Part shown: in pieces, positions 33,512 through 43,691 of the stretch | Position numbering within the stretch: the stretch's first letter is position 1 | How the letters are laid out: each line of letters starts with the position of its first letter | Assembly: GCF_000348905.1 (NCBI RefSeq) | Contig: NZ_AOFT01000014.1 | Coordinates: forward strand, 1-64,000 | Source of the DNA: Bhargavaea cecembensis DSE10 | GTDB lineage: Bacteria; Bacillota; Bacilli; Bacillales_A; Planococcaceae | Direction of reading: 5' to 3' | DNA: 64,000 nt | Notes under the pieces: model-generated | What the model was told of the DNA's origin: nothing | What the model saw: only the letters and a program-made list of their open reading frames with translations | Database searches by the model: none | Program-made: the position numbers and the translations under genes

Positions 33512-34693
33512 CTAGAAATTGATCTCGATCTCCGTTGCTTCTCCGCCCCGGTAGACCTCGAGCCTGACCGTGTCTCCCTGTTTCACTTCATTATACAAGT
33601 ACTTCCGCAAGTCGATCAAATTCGCGATGGGCTCTTCGTCCATTGCCGTGATCACGTCATACTGGCGCAGGCCGGCTTCCTGTGCCGCGGAGCCCTGCAT
33701 CACCTGGTCCACGACCACGCCTTCATTGACATCCTCAGGAAGGTTCAGTTCCTGCTGCTGGTACACAGCCGGGATGTCCATCAGGTCAAACAGCGTGACA
33801 CCCATTTGAGGACGGCGGACCTCCCCGTGCTGCTCCAGGTCTTCGATGATCGGCACAGCGGAATTAATCGGAATGGCCAGGCCGATTCCCTCGACCGATG
33901 CTTCCGCAATCTTCATCGAGTTGATCCCGATTAGCCGGCCGCTCAGATCGACAAGTGCGCCCCCCGAGTTGCCCGGGTTGATGGCGGCATCGGTCTGCAG
34001 GACTTCTGCGTTCCAGTCGACCGACTGGTCCCCGTTCAGATCGACCGGAATGGACCGCTCCTTCCCTGAGATGACGCCGACCGTCACCGAACCCGAGAAT
34101 CCGAGGCCGAGCGGGTTGCCGATGGCGATTGCCGTCTGCCCCCGTTTCAGTTCGTCTGAGTCCCCGAATTCAATGACATCCTGTACGTCTGCGTCATCCA
34201 TTTCGACGACGGCCAGGTCGGTCCAGATGTCCGCACCGAGCAGCTTTGCGGGAACTTTCGTGCCGTCTTCCAGTGTGATTTCAATTTGCGACGCGCCCTC
34301 TACGACATGGTTGTTTGTCACGACGTACGCTTTGCCTTCTTCCTGCTTGTAGATGACGCCTGATCCGACACCTGCCGGAACGGTCTCTTCAGGGCCTGTC
34401 CAGTAGTTTCCGGCGGTCTGGAGATTGGTCACGCCGACAACAGCGGCCGATGCCTCTTCAACCGCCCCGACGATGCCTTCCTGGAGTTCAAGCGCCGTGT
34501 CAGGCGCGTTGCTGCCTTCCCCGTTTTCTTCTCCCTCTGCTGCATTCGTGTCCGCAACCGCATTGATATTGTTTTCTTCGCCTTCCGCTTCCTGTTCAGG
34601 CGAGAGACAGCCCTGAAGGAGAAGCGCCGCCGACAGGATGCCTGCCGTGCCCGCAAAACGCAGTCTCCGTTTTCCCGGTTCCAAGTTGACCAT
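33512..34693 (-). CDS. HtrA/DegP-type serine protease (YycK-like) with lipobox
   Basis: Envelope quality-control protease of 393 residues. Catalytic triad: His129 (VTNNHVVEG), Asp159 (WTDLAVV) and Ser243 (NPGNSGGAL); a C-terminal PDZ domain covers about 305-390. The N-terminus is AGILSAALLLQGC, a plausible lipobox with Cys29, followed by a 45-residue acidic linker. Most Bacillales HtrA paralogues in this locus have a plain transmembrane anchor, so this one may be a lipoprotein. ATG at 34693 with AAAGGGTGG. It follows the wal operon but is separated by a terminator. Confidence 0.92.
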   Translation of the reverse strand: MVNLEPGKRRLRFAGTAGILSAALLLQGCLSPEQEAEGEENNINAVADTNAAEGEENGEGSNAPDTALELQEGIVGAVEEASAAVVGVTNLQTAGNYWTGPEETVPAGVGSGVIYKQEEGKAYVVTNNHVVEGASQIEITLEDGTKVPAKLLGADIWTDLAVVEMDDADVQDVIEFGDSDELKRGQTAIAIGNPLGLGFSGSVTVGVISGKERSIPVDLNGDQSVDWNAEVLQTDAAINPGNSGGALVDLSGRLIGINSMKIAEASVEGIGLAIPINSAVPIIEDLEQHGEVRRPQMGVTLFDLMDIPAVYQQQELNLPEDVNEGVVVDQVMQGSAAQEAGLRQYDVITAMDEEPIANLIDLRKYLYNEVKQGDTVRLEVYRGGEATEIEINF

Positions 34694-34798
34694 CCGATCC
34701 ACCCTTTCTTCATGAAAAAAGCCGCATTTACGGTTAATCTACCCGATTGACGGAAATTGAACACAGCACGGAATCAGTGAGTGTTTCCGAAACAAAAA

Positions 34799-34823
34799 AT
34801 CCGCCCCCATTATGGGGACGGAT
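34799..34823 (-). terminator. terminator of the walRKHIJ operon
   Basis: ATCCG-CCCCAT / ATGGGG-CGGAT hairpin followed by a T run on the minus strand, just after the walJ stop. Confidence 0.88.
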
Positions 34824-34828
34824 TCTGA

Positions 34829-35617
34829 TCAGACCGTGACCAGCTCGGTCGGTTCTGCTGCATCAGTGTCATACAGATGCACAAATTCGCCGGGCCGGAC
34901 GCCGCACGTTTCAAGCGTCTGCGAAACACTCAGCCTCGCAAGGTCTTTCATATTGTTGTCTTTCGACAGGTGGGAAAGGTAGATGCGGGTTTCCTTCTGC
35001 TCCACCACTTCGCTCATCGCGACCGCCGCATCCTCATTGGATACGTGGCCGACATCGCTCAGGATGCGCCGTTTGACGTTCCACGGGTAGCGGCCCATCT
35101 GGAGCATTCCGACATCATGGTTGCTTTCGAAGACGAATGCGTCCGCTCCGGAAATCCAGCCTTTCATCCGGTCGCTCACATAGCCGGTGTCGGTAATGAG
35201 GGCAAGTTTGCGCCCGCTGTCATGAAATACATAAAACATCGGGTCAGCGGCATCGTGCGAAACCGCAAACGACTGGATATCCAGGCTGCCGAACGACTTC
35301 ACTGTTTCCATGTCGAAGGTGAACCGCTGGCCGACCGGAATGTCTCCGACCAGGCCATCCATCGCCTTCCATGTCTTTTCGTTCGCGTAGATCGGCATGC
35401 CGTACTTCCTGGCTGCCACGCCCAGTCCCCTGATGTGGTCACTGTGCTCGTGCGTGACGAAGATGCCGTCGACCTGCTTCATGCTGCGGCCGATGCCTCC
35501 GAGAAGCCCCTCGAGCTTCTTGGCGCTCAGGCCCGCGTCCACAAGGAAGGCATGCTCGTCGTTTTCTATATAAATGGAATTGCCCGTACTGCCGCTGGCC
35601 AATACACTGAATCTCAC
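34829..35617 (-). CDS. walJ: MBL-fold hydrolase WalJ (YycJ)
   Basis: Metallo-beta-lactamase-fold protein of 262 residues. Zinc ligands are in [12 protein letters not shown] (about 54-65), LITDTG and the C-terminal [10 protein letters not shown] region. In Firmicutes it is encoded at the end of the WalRK operon and is a cytosolic exonuclease-like protein linked to DNA repair and to coordination of division with replication. 11 bases after walI, cotranscribed. Confidence 0.95.
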   Translation of the reverse strand: MRFSVLASGSTGNSIYIENDEHAFLVDAGLSAKKLEGLLGGIGRSMKQVDGIFVTHEHSDHIRGLGVAARKYGMPIYANEKTWKAMDGLVGDIPVGQRFTFDMETVKSFGSLDIQSFAVSHDAADPMFYVFHDSGRKLALITDTGYVSDRMKGWISGADAFVFESNHDVGMLQMGRYPWNVKRRILSDVGHVSNEDAAVAMSEVVEQKETRIYLSHLSKDNNMKDLARLSVSQTLETCGVRPGEFVHLYDTDAAEPTELVTV

Positions 35618-35628
35618 GTTTCGGCCTC

Positions 35629-36432
35629 CTACTGTTCTTCTTCGGTGTCTGGTTCGGAAAGTTTGTCCAGGATCTTGCCGTCCACTGCATTAACGAAGTG
35701 GTCGGTTTTAGCCCCATCCTCCGATTCTACATGAATATGCCAGGTTGGTACCAGCACTTGCGTTTGTGTAAGCTGGATAAGCGGAGAATAGCCCAGCTTT
35801 ACTTCCTTGACGTTGGAGCCCGGCTGCACACTGCCCGACCGGACCAGCAGGCTGATTGTCTGTATAGGTGAGTAGAGATTTCTTTTCTCATTCGTTTCCT
35901 TCAGATTAAACAGCATACTCTGCTCGTACCGGATGGCTTCCCGTTCTTCGTTCCAATGGACGGTCAGCATCGAATGCTCGTTGTAGAAGATCGTCCTGCC
36001 GTCGAACTGCTGGAAAAAAGTCGCAGTCCGCTTTTCTTCATCCACTTCCCACAGCGTGTAGTCCTTGCCGTTCGTCACGTATTCCTCAAGGAACTCTTCA
36101 AAATCCAGCTTGCCTTCACTGTCTTCCAGTCCAAACGGCTCTTCAATCTCTGAGATGAGTGTATGTTCTCCTGTGATTCTGGGTGTCTGGCCTTCCAGTT
36201 CCCTCAGACCAGTGGAACTGACCGGCATCAATTCGCCGGAAATACGAAAGGCTTCCTTGGTGTCCGGCAGATTGCCGTAAGTGATGTCATCCAATTTCAG
36301 CCGGTCTTCGATGCTCGTTTCACCACGCACCTCAAGATCCTCATTGGTCCGGTTCATATAAAGTGAGAACAGGAAAACATTCAGAATGGCGAATACGACA
36401 ATAAATATGGTCTTTGTCTTACTCCAGTCCAC
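35629..36432 (-). CDS. walI: WalK regulator WalI (YycI)
   Basis: Single-pass membrane protein of 267 residues, one N-terminal helix ([26 protein letters not shown]) and a large extracellular domain with YycI/YycH fold; it binds WalK with WalH and modulates its kinase activity. The GTG at 36432 is the best start: GGAGGTGG lies eight bases upstream and the protein then begins MDWSKTK, as in known YycI. It overlaps walH by 14 bases. Confidence 0.93.
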   Translation of the reverse strand: MDWSKTKTIFIVVFAILNVFLFSLYMNRTNEDLEVRGETSIEDRLKLDDITYGNLPDTKEAFRISGELMPVSSTGLRELEGQTPRITGEHTLISEIEEPFGLEDSEGKLDFEEFLEEYVTNGKDYTLWEVDEEKRTATFFQQFDGRTIFYNEHSMLTVHWNEEREAIRYEQSMLFNLKETNEKRNLYSPIQTISLLVRSGSVQPGSNVKEVKLGYSPLIQLTQTQVLVPTWHIHVESEDGAKTDHFVNAVDGKILDKLSEPDTEEEQ

Positions 36433-37756
36433 CCATGCCACCTCCTGTTCCGGCTTTTTTCACGGAACGCCATTCCCCGCTTTCCTCAAAGAACCACGCC
36501 GGTTCCAGCGCATACAGCGTTTCTCCGTTTCGCTGGGTCTGCTTGAGTTCGTACCCGCGGACAATGTCGTCTACCTCGCTAAATTCAACTTCCGGATTCG
36601 CGCGGAGTTCTTCCACCACATCCGTACCTGCCGGAAGACGCTTATCCGTGTTTTCCGGAAGCGGTTCATTCAGCTGGTAGTAGGGCCTTGAATAGCTGGA
36701 GATCCGGCTGTTGCCCCAGATCTGGGTGATTTCGGTCAGGGTGAGGTCGCTGTCACTGAATACGGGATAACCCCTTACCTCCATCCGGTATTTGATCTGT
36801 TTGCGGAGCGGGTCCATTGAGGAAAGGACGAAGTCATTGGTCCATCCGCTATGTTCATTGACATAGTCCAGACTGTCCACAAGCAGTTCACTGGGGATGG
36901 AGACGCCATCATTGCTGTCTCCTTTCATATCTCTGAATCTAAGTGTTTTCATCTCCGTATTGACATTCAACTGCCAGTTGATGTCATGGTACCTTTCCGA
37001 ATGCGAATGCTCGCCGGTCGGTATTCGCTGGACATTGTTTTTGTCGGGGAACAGCGCCTTTATAAACTCGGAAGGGCTGACTTCCCGCTGGAAAAACGTC
37101 ATATAACTGACCGTTCTGCTTGTTGATGGCACGAAAAGGGTCCTGGCTGTTTCACGCCCGATGGCCGCATACGGCTCGAACTCTTCCGATCCCTCCAGCA
37201 GACTGTTCAGCCGTTCCGGATCTACATTCGTCGCATGCGCAGTAAATCTTCTCCCGCCATCCTGACCGATAAAGTGGACACGGCCAATGTCCGATTGTGT
37301 TTCGATGACCATTTGGCTGAAGCTTGATTCCGTAGTCACCGAATCACCGAACCGGAACAGGCTGTCCACAACTCCGAACGGGATTGGGGACCGGAAAAAG
37401 AGCGTGACGGAGTCAGGCTGGCTGATGATTTCGTCTGCCTCATCCGCAGTGACTTCCTTGTCCGCCTCAGCCAGGTTCTGGAACGACCATGTCTTCATGA
37501 AGTCCATCAGTGACTCGATGTCCTCTTTGTCCGTGGTTCCGGACAGGCCGTCATCAGAAATGGCGAGGATCTTATATGGCCGGATTACCTGACTCAGAGT
37601 CTGTTTATCCGCGATTTTGACGTCTGCCTTTGTTGCCGATTCGATCGGCTGATAATTGGAACGGGATGTCCAGATCGAGAATGTCAGCGTAATGCTGATC
37701 AGGATCAGGAGGATGAGGACTGCCGACTTGATAGGTTCTACAAATTTCAATCCCAT
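36419..37756 (-). CDS. walH: WalK regulator WalH (YycH)
   Basis: Membrane-anchored extracellular protein of 445 residues with an N-terminal helix (about 9-28) and the YycH domain. It associates with WalI and the sensor WalK at the membrane and adjusts essential cell-wall signalling. The start overlaps the walK stop (37747-37756), indicating coupled translation. Confidence 0.94.
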   Translation of the reverse strand: MGLKFVEPIKSAVLILLILISITLTFSIWTSRSNYQPIESATKADVKIADKQTLSQVIRPYKILAISDDGLSGTTDKEDIESLMDFMKTWSFQNLAEADKEVTADEADEIISQPDSVTLFFRSPIPFGVVDSLFRFGDSVTTESSFSQMVIETQSDIGRVHFIGQDGGRRFTAHATNVDPERLNSLLEGSEEFEPYAAIGRETARTLFVPSTSRTVSYMTFFQREVSPSEFIKALFPDKNNVQRIPTGEHSHSERYHDINWQLNVNTEMKTLRFRDMKGDSNDGVSIPSELLVDSLDYVNEHSGWTNDFVLSSMDPLRKQIKYRMEVRGYPVFSDSDLTLTEITQIWGNSRISSYSRPYYQLNEPLPENTDKRLPAGTDVVEELRANPEVEFSEVDDIVRGYELKQTQRNGETLYALEPAWFFEESGEWRSVKKAGTGGGMGGLE

Positions 37757-39570
37757 TCACCCGCCTCTACAACCTCGAATGGAAGCGTGAAGAAGATGGT
37801 TGTCCCCTTGCCTTCCTCACTCTCCGCCCAGATGTGGCCGCCGTGCGCCTGGATCATTTCCTTGGCGATGGCGAGCCCGAGGCCCGTTCCGCCCATCGCA
37901 CGCGAGCGGGCCTTGTCCGCACGGTAAAACCGCTCGAAGATCCGTTTCACATTCGCTTCCGGGATTCCCATCCCCTGGTCAGAGACCGCCACTTTGATAT
38001 GGTCATCCTCCGCCTGTACACTGAACCGGACATTGCCGCCGTCCGGGGAGTATTTCAGGGCGTTGGAGATGATGTTGTCGATGACCTGGGTCATCTTGTC
38101 CATGTCGAGCTCCGTGTACAGCGGGCCCGGCGGAATCAGCCTGACGAACTGGACGTCTTTCGATTTCATGAGTTCAAACCGGTCGATGATCCGGTGGAAG
38201 AATTTCACGAAGTCCACGATGTCGGTGTTCAGCTCATATTCCCGGCTGTCCATCCGTGAAAGCTGAAGGAGATCCGTGACAAGACGGATCATCCGCTCCG
38301 TCTCGGTCTGCGTGACATGCAGGAAGGAAGGCGCAATTTCTTCGTCCTTCCATGCGCCGTCCGCCAGCGCTTCCAGATAGCTCCGCATCGAAGTGAGCGG
38401 AGTGCGCAGCTCGTGGCTAACATTAGACACAAATTCCCTGCGCTCCATCTCGATCTTTTCCTGCTCGGTGATGTCGTGCAGGACGACGATCAGGCCGTTT
38501 ACAAACCCGGTCTCCTTCTGGATGACCGAGAAGTTTGCCCGCAGGATATATGGCCGTTCCTCATCACTGAAGTCGATTGTGACCGGATCCTGCATATCGA
38601 CCAGGTCCTCAAAGGTGTGCTCCTGTTCAAGGCCGAGCACAGCCGGCACGGGGCGGTTCAGCACGTGCTCGCGGGGAACGCCGAGCATGCCGAGCGCCGT
38701 GTCATTGATCAGGATGATGCGGCCCTTCCTGTCGGTCGAGATGACACCGTCCGTCATGTTGGAGAGGACGGTAGCCAATTTTCTCCGTTCGGATTCGGTT
38801 GATGACTGCGCCTCCTGGAGACGCGTCGTCAGATGGTTGAATGCCTTGGCCAGGTCGCCGATCTCATCCTGGCCGTACACCCGGACTTTCCGGGCAAAGT
38901 TTCCTTTGGCCATGGCGCTCGCCTGCTTGGTCATATCGGCAATCGGACGGGTGATCGTCTGGGCGAGGAGAATGCCCAAAATGACCGTGATCCCGAGGGA
39001 AAATGCTGTCCCGCCGGCGAGAATCTGGTTGATGTCATTGATCTGGCTGTACACCTTCTCGATGTTCGATTCAATGTACAGTGAGCCGATCACCTCGCCT
39101 CCGGATATGACCGGCATCGCAAGCACCCAGATTCTCCGCTGTGAATCTTCATTCAGATACGTTTTGGAGTATTGGGCACCGGACTGAATCGAGTTTTGGA
39201 CAAGTTCATCCACCATTGGCTGGTTGACCAGCTGCTGGTTTTCATATTCGGATGTGGCGAGGATCCGCATTTTGGAGTCGATGATCCTCACTTCAAGGAT
39301 GTCATCAGAGGAAAAACCCGAAAGGACCGATTTTAGACTTTCCTCGGGTGAGGGGTCTTCCTCGGTCCTCTGCCGTGTCATTTCCTCCCTGACGCTGAAT
39401 TCCAGGAGATTCACCCGGTCCTTAATCGATTCCTGAAAGTTCTTCTCCAGCGTCTGCTCAAGTTCCTGGGCAAAGTAAATGCCGATGACCTGCATCGCGA
39501 TCAGGATGAGGAGAACGTACATCAGAACGAACTTCAGGTGAATGGACCGGAAAAAGCCGACTTTCTGCAT
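37747..39570 (-). CDS. walK: sensor histidine kinase WalK
   Basis: Essential cell-wall sensor of 607 residues. Transmembrane segment 1 about 9-29, extracellular Cache domain, transmembrane segment 2 about 183-203, HAMP (ITRPIADMTKQASAMAKGNF), cytoplasmic PAS about 260-370, phosphoacceptor His about 386 in FVSNVSHELRTPLTS, then the ATPase with NALKYSPDG, DQGMGIP and GGTGLGLAI. Phosphorylates WalR; controls autolysin genes. Confidence 0.97.
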   Translation of the reverse strand: MQKVGFFRSIHLKFVLMYVLLILIAMQVIGIYFAQELEQTLEKNFQESIKDRVNLLEFSVREEMTRQRTEEDPSPEESLKSVLSGFSSDDILEVRIIDSKMRILATSEYENQQLVNQPMVDELVQNSIQSGAQYSKTYLNEDSQRRIWVLAMPVISGGEVIGSLYIESNIEKVYSQINDINQILAGGTAFSLGITVILGILLAQTITRPIADMTKQASAMAKGNFARKVRVYGQDEIGDLAKAFNHLTTRLQEAQSSTESERRKLATVLSNMTDGVISTDRKGRIILINDTALGMLGVPREHVLNRPVPAVLGLEQEHTFEDLVDMQDPVTIDFSDEERPYILRANFSVIQKETGFVNGLIVVLHDITEQEKIEMERREFVSNVSHELRTPLTSMRSYLEALADGAWKDEEIAPSFLHVTQTETERMIRLVTDLLQLSRMDSREYELNTDIVDFVKFFHRIIDRFELMKSKDVQFVRLIPPGPLYTELDMDKMTQVIDNIISNALKYSPDGGNVRFSVQAEDDHIKVAVSDQGMGIPEANVKRIFERFYRADKARSRAMGGTGLGLAIAKEMIQAHGGHIWAESEEGKGTTIFFTLPFEVVEAGEWD

Positions 39571-39576
39571 CGGACG

Positions 39577-40284
39577 TTACTCCTGTTCCGGATTGCGCAG
39601 GTAGTACCCGACGCCGCGCCGTGTCACAATCCATGCCGGGTGGCTCGGATTGTCTTCGATTTTCTCGCGGAGGCGGCGGATCGTCACGTCGACCGTCCGC
39701 ACGTCACCGAAGTAATCATAGCCCCAGACCGTCTGGAGAAGGTGCTCGCGCGTCATGACCTGGCCGATGTGCTTGGACAGATAGTGGAGCAGCTCGAATT
39801 CCCGGTGGGTCAGCTCGATCTGCTCGCCGCGTTTCTGGACGAGGTAGGCGTCCGGCTGGATGGTCAGATGGCCGACAGTGATGTCGTTGGACACTTCCTC
39901 CTCCGACTCGGCCGGCGCAGCCTGGTGTCGCCGCATGTTGGCCTTTACCCGCGCAATCAGTTCCCGGGTGCTGAACGGCTTCGTGACATAGTCGTCCGCG
40001 CCGAGTTCCAGTCCGAGGACTTTATCGATCTCGGAATCCTTCGCGGTCAGCATGATGATCGGAAAATCATATTTCTTCCTCAGCTCGCGGCAAACTTCCA
40101 TGCCGTCCTTTTTAGGCAGCATGATATCCAGAAGCGCAAGGTCCGGGACAGTTTCTTCCACACGCTCAAGGGCTTCTTCGCCGTCGTAGGCCGTGATGAC
40201 GTTGTAGCCTTCTTTTTTCAGATTAAACTGGAGGATGTCCGCAATCGGTTTTTCATCATCCACTACAAGAATCGTCTTGTCCAT
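39577..40284 (-). CDS. walR: response regulator WalR
   Basis: OmpR-family essential regulator of 235 residues. Receiver with Asp9-Asp10, phosphoacceptor Asp53 ([11 protein letters not shown]) and Lys102 ([10 protein letters not shown]); winged-helix DNA-binding domain from about 135 ([28 protein letters not shown]). It binds TGTWAH-N5-TGTWAH boxes, one of which lies upstream of the adjacent M23 peptidase gene. First gene of walRKHIJ. Confidence 0.98.
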   Translation of the reverse strand: MDKTILVVDDEKPIADILQFNLKKEGYNVITAYDGEEALERVEETVPDLALLDIMLPKKDGMEVCRELRKKYDFPIIMLTAKDSEIDKVLGLELGADDYVTKPFSTRELIARVKANMRRHQAAPAESEEEVSNDITVGHLTIQPDAYLVQKRGEQIELTHREFELLHYLSKHIGQVMTREHLLQTVWGYDYFGDVRTVDVTIRRLREKIEDNPSHPAWIVTRRGVGYYLRNPEQE

Positions 40285-40434
40285 GATGGTCTTCCCTTCT
40301 CATTATCAGGTTCGTTCCTGTTTTCCTTATGCTATCACGAGTTTGCAAGTTCCGCATCTTTGTGAGGTCAGGTCTCAACCTATTTAACTGTCCGCCGTCC
40401 GGAACTCGCATAACAACGGACAATGATGTCGAAT

Positions 40435-40510
40435 CCGGGAAATAATTGCATCATTTCCCGGGCAATAATCGCCCCCGGACGACATATTTCCCGAGAATAT
40501 GCCGGGAAAT
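40435..40510. promoter_or_regulatory. cluster of Noc-binding-like sites between walR and the M23 gene
   Basis: Against the Noc consensus ATTTCCCGGGAAAT: ATTTCCCGGGCAAT at 40453-40466 (one mismatch), ATATGCCGGGAAAT at 40497-40510 (two), ATTTCCCGAGAATA at 40486-40499 (three) and a right half-site CCGGGAAAT at 40435-40443. A noc gene is present at 56358. Confidence 0.65.
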
Positions 40511-40523
40511 GTCGCATGTTCGA

Positions 40524-40557
40524 AAAGGACGGCGAGCCCGCCGGCCTGCCGTCCTTT
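40524..40557 (-). terminator. terminator of the M23 peptidase gene
   Basis: Arms AAAGGACGGC / GCCGTCCTTT, 16 bases past the stop, A/T runs on both sides. Confidence 0.88.
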
Positions 40558-40572
40558 CGTCTCATCATTCGT

Positions 40573-42033
40573 TTACTGGCTCACAACGGTGAGCGGATCG
40601 ATCAGCTGTCCGTTCTTGCGCACTTCAAAGTGCAGGTGCACACCGGTGGAGTTTCCTGTGTTCCCCATCACGCCAAGCTTCTGTCCCTGAGCAAGCTTTT
40701 GCCCCGGCTTGACGCTGATTGAGGCAAGATGGGCATACAGCGTCGTATAGCCGTTCCCGTGGTCAACCACGACCCGGTTGCCGAAACCGCCCTGAGGGCC
40801 TGTTGCCGTGACGGTCCCTGCATCAGCCGCAAGAATCGCCTTTCCGCTCGGGCGGGCGATGTCGATGCCGTTGTGCTGGCGGCCCCAGCGAGGCCCTTTC
40901 TTGCTCGAAATGTAGCCGCCCTGTGCAGGCCATGTGAAATTGCCGGTGGCAACGCCAGGCACCGCTTTCGTGCCGTTCAGGATAAGTTCGTCAACCGGCT
41001 CTTCAACTACCTGATCTTCCAGTACCTTCTCGGATACTTTCTCCCCGTTCACGGTTTCCGTGACCGACAGCATTTCTTTCCGGCCATCTTTTCCTGCCTG
41101 GGCGACTTTTTTCTCACCCTTCAGGATCGTATCGTCATCCTTCGTCACCGTTTCGTGTGCGATCGGTGAAGCTTCACGGTGCTTCCGGGTGACGGTGACC
41201 TCCACGAAAGGTTCCTCGTCAAGGACCTTCACCGTGTCACCGGCTGCAAGAGGCCCCTGTGCGTCCATCCCGTCGTTCAGACCGAGCAGCTGGTCCACGG
41301 TCATGCCATGCTCCTTGGCGACGGTCTCAGGCGTGTCGCCTTCTGTCGCGGTATAATCCTGCTCAACCGGTCTTTCGGAGAGCAGGAGATCAAGAGCCTC
41401 ATCTTCCGTTTTGATGTTCTCCGGGTCGGTATACACTTCTTTCGCCTGCAGGTCCGCCTTCAGGGAAAGATGGGTCACCTGTGTCTGTCCTGCTTCAGGC
41501 TCCGGGAATTCACCGGCTTCCCGTGCAGCTTCATAAGCCGACAGTTCATCCTCGGTCATATGGGTCAGCTTGACACCGCGGATCAGCCGGTCAAATGCCC
41601 CGGTATCCTTCAGATGGAACAGGGTATCTCCGTCCACTTGGACAGCGACCGACTTCGCCTCGACAGCGAGCGACTCATCCAGTGTTTCCTTCACGGATTC
41701 TTCGTCGGCCGACTTGGGGTTTCCGAATACTTTCTCCTTCACGACGGAGAGGTCACGGCCGACGACGAGGTCAAGGTCCTCATGGACAGCTTCCGCCTCC
41801 GCTTTTTTCTCATCCACCGCATGGTCGATGACTTCAGGGCTTTTGACCGTCCCGATGTATTCGCCGTCTTCATAGACGTGGTATTGGTTATGGAGGCTTT
41901 CACTTGCGAAGCCCGTCCCGGTGAAGAGCAGGGAACCCATGAGAACCGCCAACGATACTTTCCTTATTTTACCCAGCCTTCTGTGTCCGGAGGATGGAGA
42001 ATTTATGTTGGATTTATCTGTGTTTCCTTGCAT
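40573..42033 (-). CDS. secreted M23 peptidoglycan endopeptidase with LysM and G5 domains
   Basis: Cell-wall hydrolase of 486 residues. Signal or anchor helix about 26-44, a beta-rich N-terminal region, LysM about 229-269 (YTATEGDTPETVAKEHGMTVDQLLGLN), G5 domain about 272-349, and a LytM/M23 domain with the zinc motifs HNGIDIARP (near 387) and HLHFEV (near 467). It should cleave peptide cross-bridges. It lies next to walRK, with a WalR box upstream, fitting the known control of autolysins by WalR. Confidence 0.93.
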   Translation of the reverse strand: MQGNTDKSNINSPSSGHRRLGKIRKVSLAVLMGSLLFTGTGFASESLHNQYHVYEDGEYIGTVKSPEVIDHAVDEKKAEAEAVHEDLDLVVGRDLSVVKEKVFGNPKSADEESVKETLDESLAVEAKSVAVQVDGDTLFHLKDTGAFDRLIRGVKLTHMTEDELSAYEAAREAGEFPEPEAGQTQVTHLSLKADLQAKEVYTDPENIKTEDEALDLLLSERPVEQDYTATEGDTPETVAKEHGMTVDQLLGLNDGMDAQGPLAAGDTVKVLDEEPFVEVTVTRKHREASPIAHETVTKDDDTILKGEKKVAQAGKDGRKEMLSVTETVNGEKVSEKVLEDQVVEEPVDELILNGTKAVPGVATGNFTWPAQGGYISSKKGPRWGRQHNGIDIARPSGKAILAADAGTVTATGPQGGFGNRVVVDHGNGYTTLYAHLASISVKPGQKLAQGQKLGVMGNTGNSTGVHLHFEVRKNGQLIDPLTVVSQ

Positions 42034-42143
42034 CTCATTTCCTTGTCCTTTCTGTGTTTCTCTATCTATATCTCTGTATTTATAAACTCAGCCTTAGCCA
42101 CTTTAACAGTTCATATATATAGGTACAAGAAATGTGGGCCGTT

Positions 42144-42160
42144 TGTAATGCAAATGTAAA
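42144..42160 (+). promoter_or_regulatory. WalR box
   Basis: TGTAAT-GCAAA-TGTAAA, a perfect match to TGTWAH-N5-TGTWAH, 110-127 bases before the M23 peptidase start and in the opposite orientation to that gene. Confidence 0.78.
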
Positions 42161-42275
42161 GTGGGACCCAATACCCAGCGAACATTCCAAAATATTCGTT
42201 GATTATTTCGGTAAAGTGACAGCCGTGACAGCAGCAGGAAATACAGAAACAGGCAAGGAATTCCGATGGAAGCAC

Positions 42276-42304
42276 AAAAAACCACTCTCCTGGACGGAGA
42301 GTGG
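42276..42304 (-). terminator. terminator of purA
   Basis: CCACTCTCC / GGAGAGTGG stem followed on the minus strand by six T residues, 15 bases past the purA stop. Confidence 0.92.
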
Positions 42305-42318
42305 CCGGAAGCGGCGGC

Positions 42319-43605
42319 TTAGCGCCAGACGCTCTTGATGACGTTGGTCTGCGTGCGGTCAGGACCGACCGAGAAGATGGAGATCTGGACGCCTGTCAGT
42401 TGGGCAATCCGCTCCAGGTAGTGGCGTGCATTTTCAGGAAGTTCGTCAAGGGAACGGACACCTGTAATGTCTTCGCTCCAGCCCGGCATCTCTTCATAGA
42501 CCGGCTCGCAGCCGTCGAGGACACGGAGGTTCGCAGGGTACTCGGTGATCAGCTCACCCTTGTAGCGGTAGGCGGTGCAAATCTTGACCGTCTCGAGACC
42601 TGTCAGCACGTCGATGGAGTTGACCGTCAGATCGGTCAGTCCGCTCACGCGGCGCGCATGGCGGACAACGACGCTGTCGAACCAGCCGATGCGGCGCGGA
42701 CGGCCTGTGGTCGTGCCGTATTCCTTGCCCACTTCACGGATGCGGTCGCCTGTTTCGTCAAACAGCTCCGTCGGGAACGGACCGTCGCCGACACGGGAAG
42801 TGTAGGCTTTGCAGACGCCGACAACGTGGTCGATCTTCGTCGGGCCGACGCCCGCGCCGATTGTGACGCCGCCCGCCACAGGGTTCGACGACGTGACGAA
42901 CGGGTACGTCCCCTGATCGATATCGAGCATGACGCCCTGAGCGCCTTCAAAGAGGACACGGCGGCCTTCGTCCAGCGCGTCGTTCAGCACTTTTGATGTA
43001 TCCGTCACATATTGTGCAATCTTTTGTCCATACTCGTAGTATTCGTCGAGGATGTCTTCCACCTTGAAGCCTTCCGTCTCATAGAACTTCTCAAGCAGGC
43101 GGTTTTTCTCCTTCAGGTTGCGGGTCAGCTTTTCCTCGAACACTTCCTTGTCGAGAAGGTCGGCGATCCGGATGCCGATCCGGCCGGCTTTGTCCATGTA
43201 GGCCGGGCCGATTCCCTTGCCGGTCGTGCCGATCTTGTTGTCGCCCTTGCGGAGTTCCTCGACTTCGTCCAGCTTGATGTGGTAAGGCAGGATGACATGC
43301 GCACGGTTTGAGATACGGAGGTTGTCCGTCTCCACCCCGCGTGCATGGAGCCCATCCAGCTCGGTGACAAGCGCCTTTGGATCAACGACCATTCCGTTGC
43401 CGATGACCGAGATTTTATCCTTATAGAAAATCCCCGACGGAATCAGGTGAAGCTTATATGTCTCACCGCCGAAAATGATCGTATGACCGGCATTGTTACC
43501 GCCCTGATAACGGGAGATGACCTCCGAGTTTTCCGATAGGAAATCGGTGATCTTCCCTTTACCTTCGTCTCCCCACTGCGTTCCGACTACCACCACTGAT
43601 GGCAT
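42319..43605 (-). CDS. purA: adenylosuccinate synthetase
   Basis: Enzyme of 428 residues that joins IMP and aspartate using GTP, the first committed step to AMP. Signature QWGDEGKGK near the N-terminus (9-17), PHIKL-like [22 protein letters not shown] and C-terminal GPDRTQT. Own promoter with consensus-like elements; own terminator. Length standard. Confidence 0.98.
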   Translation of the reverse strand: MPSVVVVGTQWGDEGKGKITDFLSENSEVISRYQGGNNAGHTIIFGGETYKLHLIPSGIFYKDKISVIGNGMVVDPKALVTELDGLHARGVETDNLRISNRAHVILPYHIKLDEVEELRKGDNKIGTTGKGIGPAYMDKAGRIGIRIADLLDKEVFEEKLTRNLKEKNRLLEKFYETEGFKVEDILDEYYEYGQKIAQYVTDTSKVLNDALDEGRRVLFEGAQGVMLDIDQGTYPFVTSSNPVAGGVTIGAGVGPTKIDHVVGVCKAYTSRVGDGPFPTELFDETGDRIREVGKEYGTTTGRPRRIGWFDSVVVRHARRVSGLTDLTVNSIDVLTGLETVKICTAYRYKGELITEYPANLRVLDGCEPVYEEMPGWSEDITGVRSLDELPENARHYLERIAQLTGVQISIFSVGPDRTQTNVIKSVWR

Positions 43606-43660
43606 AGATCTGCACCTCCGATGGACGGTCTATTGTTCACGTCCGATTTCAAACAGATAT

Positions 43661-43689
43661 AGTGTACCAATGATCCGAGAATGGGTCAA
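43661..43689 (-). promoter_or_regulatory. sigma-A promoter of purA
   Basis: Minus strand TTGACC (43689-43684), 17-base spacer, TACACT (43666-43661), directly after the dnaB terminator. I did not find a convincing PurR box pair. Confidence 0.8.
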
Positions 43690-43691
43690 GA

